Source of the DNA: Branchiostoma floridae
Lineage: Eukaryota > Chordata > Leptocardii > Amphioxiformes > Branchiostomatidae
Direction of reading: 5' to 3'
Length of the DNA stretch: 64,000 nucleotides
NCBI RefSeq assembly: GCF_000003815.2
Contig: NC_049982.1
Location: 11,223,282-11,287,281 of the forward strand
The notes under the pieces were generated by a model. That model had not been told where the DNA came from. It was given only the letters and a program-made list of their open reading frames with translations, and did not search any database. Below, piece after piece: positions 58,056-64,000 of this stretch (position 1 is the first letter of the stretch; every line of letters begins with the position of its first letter). The position numbers and the translations under genes are program-made.

Positions 58056-61000
58056 TCTGTCTGTCTGTCTGCCTGTCCGTCTGTCTGTCCGTGTGTGGGG
58101 GGGGGGGGGTGTATACACCATGCATGACACATCTTTGAATTATCCGATATCCTATTTTCTAGTAAAACTTTCTAGGAATCGTTTTTGTCTCAATCTTAAG
58201 CTTACCAGAAAATCGCACCCATACTTTTTGTTGCAAATTGTATCATTCAGATAAACCATTACATACCTGTCTCCGTGTAGTGTTCTGCCTTGCCATCAGA
58301 CCTGTCCGTATTGGCTGACCGGTATGAGGGGAGGCGGTTCATCAGGTCCGTGCACAAACCCTGAAGTGCAGCCCAAACTCCTCCCGTGGGCTCAGGGTCG
58401 GCAGGGTCTAGAGCAAAGATCAAGGGCGAAATTTCACCATCAACACCAAATTCTACGTAGCACAGCAAGGGAATCGCGAACCACGTTAACGTCTTGCCTG
58501 TTTCTACATACAGATGCATTTCTTGTATTAAATGTGGAAGTGAGTGAGTATAACAAGAGACAGATTTGTGTTAAAGTATGACATCTAATCATACTCGCCC
58601 CTAACGCAGAATTCCGACATCATATTTTAAAGTAGAACAACTTACTAGGATGACCGTTTCTCTCTAAATCGTACAAACAAGATCGCACCCTTGATTTTCC
58701 TTGCGATTTGTTTCATTAGATAAACCACGACGTACCTGTCTCCATGTTGTCCTTAGGCTTGTCCGTATTGGCTGACTGGTATAAACCCTGAAATGCAGTC
58801 CAAACTCCTCCCGTGGGCTCAGGGTCGGCAGGGTCTACAGCAAAGATCAAGGGCGAAATTTTACCATCAACGCCAAATTCTACGTGGCACAGGAAAGTTG
58901 ACGTCTTACCTGTTTCTACATACAGATGTATTTCATGTATTGTGTGAGGGAATAATTATAACAGGAGACGGATTTGTGTTAAAGTATAAGATCTAATCAT
59001 AATCGCTCCTAACCCAGCAAACACCTCTATCTATCAATTATCGAAATATATAATATTCTTACCAATGATCTCGTGTGATTCGGCAGGCGGTGTCTCTGAC
59101 CATGACCAGAAGATCACGTGAGACCACGTGACTAAGGACGCATCGGTCTCTGCAGGGTCAGTATTGCCGGCTGGGCGGGGCGGGATGTTAGCGGCGTCTG
59201 CAACACCATAGTGCAGAAATAAACGGGTAGGACGTGCCATATAACCCAATAAACCTGTACCTAATGTATGCTTATAAACTAGACAAACGATACCTCTATG
59301 TTAATTTAACGTTTAATATAAAAGTATCCTGCTGTCTTCGAAGTTCGATGAAACAGTCGAGACTCGAATCCCTAATCCTCCTGACAAATCAAGAATAGAA
59401 ATCAATCAGATGATTAACGAATCGTAAATAACGGAAATGTTTGGTTGGCCGATAAAACTCGTATGGCATAATTATTGTTGCCAGTTGTGTACTTACCCGC
59501 TTTGTTCTGGTCTTCCATTGATATCCAAGCCATGGCGCTTTTATAAACTCCATGGAAGAATTCAGACCACTTCAACGGTCTGGGTCCTGGCCCGGTATAG
59601 TTATCTGAAGGGAAAAAGGAACAACGATGCAATATCGGTCAGTTCACTGCTATATAAAGCAAAGAAACTGACTTTGTCAACGTTACTGTAAATAAAAGAA
59701 CACATAAGAAACAGTTATGCCGAGTTGATTAAACGCTGACCATGCTTTATACTAAAGTCTAGATACTAGATAGCTAAGTTTGTACACAGTTATCTTCAAA
59801 AATTTGAATTATGAACGGATGAGACGTTCTAGCAAATGTCTAAATCTTTCCCCTCACCTGCCGGATCTTCAGCGAAAGCCTCGCGAAGGTAGTCCTTGGT
59901 CCAGTCACGGATATTCCTGGCGAGCTGAAGCCAGGTAATAGGGTGGTAGGGAGGCGCTTCCTCTTCGACAGGAGGTACGTCGAAGTCAAAGTTCGGCAAT
60001 CTCACGTGTTTACAGGCATGTAATAAATAGGAGAACTGCCTGTAGGAGAAAATGTGAAAGTTAGTTTTGATAAGGCTTGGAATCTCTAAAGACTTTGGTT
60101 ACTTTAATGATATGTGAACAATGTTCGTTCCCGAACAGTTTCTCCTCACATACACAATGTATGAGCAACGACACCAGTGTTACCATTATCAACAGGGTGT
60201 AGAGATACGCTACCTTGTATGTCAGCAACAGGAGACGTATAGAAATAATGTTAACAACGTATATACAGCGTTCAGCCTACTGGTATAATGTATTAGATGA
60301 GACTGAACACGATATATCCTTTTTGGATATCTACAGATAACGGTCGGTGTTCTAAAAGGTGGAATTTGATGTGGATGGAGCCAAGGAGAAACTGACAGGC
60401 GTAACGAAGGGACGTCAAGGAGTCCTGAGCTGTCTGTAACCCAGGATAAACAAAGGAAACGTGTATGAAATGTTAGACAAAAACACTCACCATGAGTCGG
60501 ATGAATTGGCCATGTTGACTCCTCCTGGGTGTGTTCCCCCGGCCGTCAGCCTCTTCACCATAGTGTCCCTGTGTTCATCTCTGTACAGATCACAACCCAC
60601 GATTCTGCTGTAGTGGGTCTCGTTGGCAGGACGTAAGTACGCCCGCAGGAATATCTCCTCATTTGCTACCTGTATTCACGGGACGTAAGAATGAAATGAT
60701 AAAGGCCAAATACACCGAAAAAAACTGCAAATGGTTGACACAGTGATACTTTCAAGTCATACTTTTCAATCAAATGTAACAGTTATACGTTGGCGCAACA
60801 TCATATTACTCAGATGTTACTCAGATGATGACATGATCACAACATTAATGCATTGAATCGTTGAGGTGTCGTATGTCAGAATCGAAGAGATGATGTCTTG
60901 CTGTGGGAAAGTCGTGATGCCTAGTATTGTACTCGCAACATTTAGTTTACGCCCACTGAAAGGGTGCGGGTAAACTCAGTGAAAACATATTTTGAGGCCT

Positions 61001-61204
61001 GATAGTTTTACTTACCGGGTAGATTCTCCACTGCTCACTATTGGTGTCATAGACATCAAGCTTATCCAGAAATTCGCGTGCGATGATATCGCGGGGGATG
61101 ATCTGCCTCTCTACAGCTGCCTTCATTACCGCGGAGTACAAACACATACCGCACACGAACAGGTACAGGTGCCATGCTCTCCTCAACAAAAACCCAATCG
61201 GCAT
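57514..61204 (-). CDS. Unrecognised secreted-type protein built from symmetric phase-1 exons (9 exons)
   Basis: Coding exons, 5' to 3': 61016-61204, 60491-60669, 59858-60039, 59497-59604, 59063-59197, 58736-58834, 58267-58407, 57799-57933, 57514-57638. Together they give 430 codons plus TAA, with every junction in phase. The N-terminus has an RR pair and a hydrophobic stretch (residues 11-29, WHLYLFVCGMCLYSAV), a signal peptide or anchor. Exon 2 has NSS and NET sequons and exon 4 an NYT sequon, compatible with secretion. Exons 4-9 all start and end in phase 1 with an Asp codon split at the junction. Most start D-P-A-[DE]-P or similar and carry W/L-rich helical segments (GGVWTAFQGLYQSAN, PGWSLSAWTDLIL). 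I know no family with this pattern and assign no function. Splice and phase consistency make the gene itself convincing. Confidence 0.75.
57999..58110. repeat. TG microsatellite, CTGT tract and G-run
   Basis: A (TG)n tract of about 45 bp with one GC interruption, then (TCTG)n and a run of about 14 G. It lies in the intron between the seventh and eighth exons of the unrecognised gene. Confidence 0.95.
58260..59010 (-). repeat. Tandem duplication of one exon plus its intron inside the unrecognised gene
   Basis: Exons 58267-58407 and 58736-58834 both begin with codons for DPADPEPTGGVW and share the QGL...SANTD core. The adjoining intron sequence is also conserved (AGATCAAGGGCGAAATTT, then CCAAATTCTACGT and TTTCTACATACAGATG in both). 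The unit length is about 430-470 bp. One copy lost or gained about 42 coding bases in frame. Confidence 0.8.
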
Positions 61205-62505
61205 ATTATCGAGTTTTTTTCATCGATTCGCTGCAAAAGTCAAAAAGTTTCGCACGTTGTAAACAAAACACGACCGTTCACTGCGTAAACGTCGTATCGA
61301 GTGATTTGTGACGTTCTAGAACCTCGATGTCAATTGTCGCTATTGTACCTGCGTAGAACAGACTTGTTTATGCCAGATATGCGCAGATGGAACGCATATA
61401 ACTATGGTACTTAGAAGAACGTGTTTCTGCATGTAGAGAAATATCCAATGGTGAGAAATAATTGGGTGCGTCTTCCCGTGATTTTCCTACAGCTAGCGAA
61501 ACTTTTGTCCGAGCATTTCTTCGTACATTGGCACTAGACGTTCAATCGGACGCGAATTATTGTGTGCATTTTTCAGGAACTCTCATGTTTTAGACTCCGG
61601 AGTCACGTTACCAACTTGCTTTACCGGCGCATACTATAACGGTGCCTCTTGAATAAACAGTTATATATAGATAATCACTGCATGTAAGTTGAGATCTCCC
61701 ATGTCACTATCGTCAACTACTACCGTGCTATCTGTATTGTGATAGATTGGTAATTAGTAAAACAAGACACATTTGTGCGATATGATTATAAATGATGGTA
61801 ACTTGTGTGATATGATTGTAAGCCTTTAAAATGTTAGCCTAACTGCCCTACCATGTTAAGTTTTTAATGTGTGTGTAAATGTTTTTAATGCCTAAATACG
61901 CAATTCAGCGCCTTAGGGCGCTGCAATGTATTTAGAGGTTGTTGAAACAATCAATAAACGTTATATATATAAAAACTAGTCTTGGACAGTCTTAAACTAC
62001 ATATCCCTCCATCTCCTGTTGCGCTCAGGTGTAATGTTGCATCTGACGTCACATCCCGTCTTGCTAATTGCCAACCACGCGACAACCTTGAACACTTCCA
62101 TGTTAAATTACTACTGCAGCGGTAGTTTTTTTTTTATTTACTTCGGTGAGGTACATGATCTATTGTTCGCTTCGTGGTCGTAGAAATGCTAGTAGCCGAA
62201 GTAACAATTAGATGAAATATGAGCAGGTCATATCTATCAAGCTATGAGTATATATTTGAAATATCTTAATTAGTACGAATTCAACAGACAAATGCTGCTA
62301 ATAATCACAACCATAGCAGCGCACTAGATAAATAAAGTTCCCGAAATGAACTGTGCCTTTCTTTAATTAACTTACACCGGTGACAATGTTGATATTCTTA
62401 TCATTTGTGTATGAATCATGTAAACGATACTTCCATTTATCATATCAATGATGTCATATAGTCTGTGTAACGCAAATTCGGCCATCCAGGGCTGAAATTT
62501 GTTTA
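61205..62505. other. Upstream region of the unrecognised gene
   Basis: The region just above the start codon is comparatively CpG-rich to about 61330 and probably holds the promoter and 5' UTR. A TGACGTCA CRE palindrome lies at 62044-62051. No coding exon is seen. Confidence 0.4.
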
Positions 62506-62650
62506 ATCTCCAAGCAGATCCTCGGTGTTGGGCAGGCAGTATCTATGTACCTGAACAATCTCCTAAGGTGGCAAATGGAGTTTGCTGGACCAATGGAAAT
62601 TGTTTCAGTAAAGTTACATAGATACTGCCTGCCCGCCACGAAGGTCTAAA
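62506..62650. mobile_element. Foldback with perfect 20-bp arms
   Basis: GGGCAGGCAGTATCTATGTA at 62530-62549 is exactly inverted at 62615-62634. The outer left flank has CTCCAAGCAGATCCT, like the hAT-type terminal core seen at 23292 and 47200. It may be a derived or rearranged hAT MITE. Confidence 0.6.
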
Positions 62651-62763
62651 CCGATGGAGGAAATATCCACTTGTCCTGCTGCAATATGATCTAAAATCAC
62701 TAGAGGACGCGCGTGATGCGGAAGTAATCAACTTTTCAAGCCAGCCTGGTGACCGGGCTGAAG

Positions 62764-62817
62764 TTAGCAGCCCATTTAGCAGCCCATTTTAGCAGCCGAT
62801 TTTAGCAGCCGATTTTG
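62764..62817. repeat. Four short tandem repeats of TTAGCAGCC[CG]ATTT
   Basis: Four 13-15-bp units follow each other. The last two are the reverse complement of the AAAATCGGCTGCTAA start of each satellite unit downstream. Confidence 0.85.
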
Positions 62818-63039
62818 ACCTAGAGGAAAGATAGCATCCGATTCAACTACAAGTATTTTTATTTTTTTTTACGATTTAGCCCAATTGAACACATTTTTCG
62901 ACGTTAGCGTTGACAAAAGTTATAAAATAGTATTTTTCCAACAATTTGAGTTTGTTATCGTTAACTTGCAATTCTTAGTTTAGCAAATAACAGCAAAATT
63001 TTAAAAAACTCCAGCAGCGACACCTACCTGAGTGAGTGT

Positions 63040-64000
63040 ACTTACGTAAAATCGGCTACTATACGGCTTGTAGAGCGATATGCTACTTATCTAAACGTGG
63101 CCCGTGAACTTGTGAGGCCAATTTAGATAAATTATACCCTAACGTATTCAATACAAGTTGACAAGTATCAAATCTTACGGGCCGGATTTAATTAATGAAC
63201 TAGAGCGAACTAACTGATAGGAAATACGCAAGCAAGGGGGGGGGGGCATAAAATCGGCTGCTAAACTGCTTGTAGAGCAATCTGCTGCTTATCTAAACGT
63301 TGCCCGTGAACTTCTAAGTGCAATTTAGATAGCTTATACTCTAACGTATTCAATACAAGTGTCAGAACTCACGGGCCGGATTTAATTAATGAACAAGAGG
63401 GGAACTAACTGATAGGAAATACTTAACCAAGGGGGGGGGGGCGTAAAATCGGCTGCTAAAATGCTTGTATTGCAATCTGCTGCTTATCTAAACGTGGCCC
63501 GTGAACTTGTAAGTGCTATTTAGATAGTTTATACCCTAACGTATTCAATACAAGTATCAAATCTTACGGGCCGGATTCAATTAATAAACTAGAGGGGAAC
63601 TAACTGATAGGACATATGCAAGCAGAGGGGCGGGGGCGTGAAATCGGCTGCTATATGGCTTGTATTGCAATCTGCTGCTTATCTAAACGTGGCCCGTGAA
63701 CTTGTAAGTGTAATTTAGATAGCTTATACCCTAACGTATTCAATACAAGAATCGAAACTTGCGGGCCGGATTTGATTAATGAACTAATTGAGTTGAAGCA
63801 GTTTCTACACTGAGCGAAGAGAGCGCAAAAATCGGCTGCTAAACTGCTCTTAGAGCAATCTACTGCTTATTTAAACGTTGCCCGTGAACTTGTAAGTGCA
63901 ATTAAGATAGCTTATACCCTAACGTATTTAATACAAGTATCGAATCTTACGGGCCGGATTTGATTAATGAACTAATTGAGTTGAAGCAGTTTCTACACTG
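63040..64000. repeat. Satellite array, at least five units of about 188-201 bp, cut by the window end
   Basis: Units start at ATCGGCT 63051, 63252, 63448, 63643 and 63831 (spacings 201, 196, 195, 188). Each contains GCTTATCTAAACGT, CCGTGAACTT, ACCCTAACGTATTCAATACA and CGGGCCGGATT. Variation is mostly in the G-run between units; the fourth and fifth units share AGTTGAAGCAGTTTCTACAC at their 3' ends. No coding frame. The array continues beyond the right edge. Confidence 0.95.

Noticed and set aside
57979-58254. Val/Cys repeat open frame over the TG microsatellite
   Set aside because: Translation of a simple repeat inside an intron.
1-64000. CRISPR arrays, bacterial operons, rRNA and intact tRNA genes
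   Set aside because: None present. The periodic arrays at the right edge have long diverged units without spacers, and the only tRNA-like boxes (39858-39912) are degenerate.

Overview
The window looks like nuclear DNA of a cephalochordate (amphioxus, Branchiostoma). It has small GT-AG exons in long AT-rich introns, vertebrate-like orthologues (eIF3M and the clock factor BMAL), a lineage-type leucine-rich-repeat receptor, and dense small DNA transposons. All gene models were assembled by eye from splice sites, reading-frame phase and protein similarity. No database search was run.

Layout. (1) 209-2917, + strand: the last five exons of EIF3M; the 5' part lies beyond the left edge. (2) 5680-13015, + strand: an 11-exon gene for a 940-residue type I receptor with a signal peptide, LRRNT, about 20 LRRs, LRRCT, Thr/Pro linker, FN3 domain, one membrane helix and a tail with five tyrosines, including one ITIM-type motif. 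(3) 14013-14112: a 100-N assembly gap. It is followed at 14113-17795 by a decayed LINE with endonuclease and reverse transcriptase domains, one frameshift and one nonsense codon. (4) 18076-18171 and 19027-19166: two isolated + strand exon candidates of unknown affiliation. (5) 21032-44847, - strand: a complete 15-exon coding sequence for BMAL/ARNTL (684 residues), with candidate 5' exons at about 51.2 kb and 56.1 kb. (6) 57514-61204, - strand: a 9-exon gene for a 430-residue probably secreted protein I do not recognise, much of it built from symmetric phase-1 exons, two of them recently duplicated in tandem. (7) 62506-64000: a foldback, a short tandem repeat, and at least five units of a ~188-201 bp satellite that runs off the right edge.

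The introns of the receptor gene and of BMAL are full of non-autonomous transposons. They include a 1050-bp hAT-like element with a perfect 8-bp target duplication, an 896-bp mariner-like foldback flanked by TA, three copies of a ~218-bp foldback MITE, and a dispersed repeat family. Three insertions sit within a few bases of splice sites of the host genes.

The most promising observations are the unrecognised symmetric-exon gene, the ITIM-bearing LRR-FN3 receptor, a nuclear-receptor element cluster (RORE plus IR3) near a candidate BMAL 5' exon, a decayed duplicate of the BMAL last exon, and the splice-site-hugging transposons.
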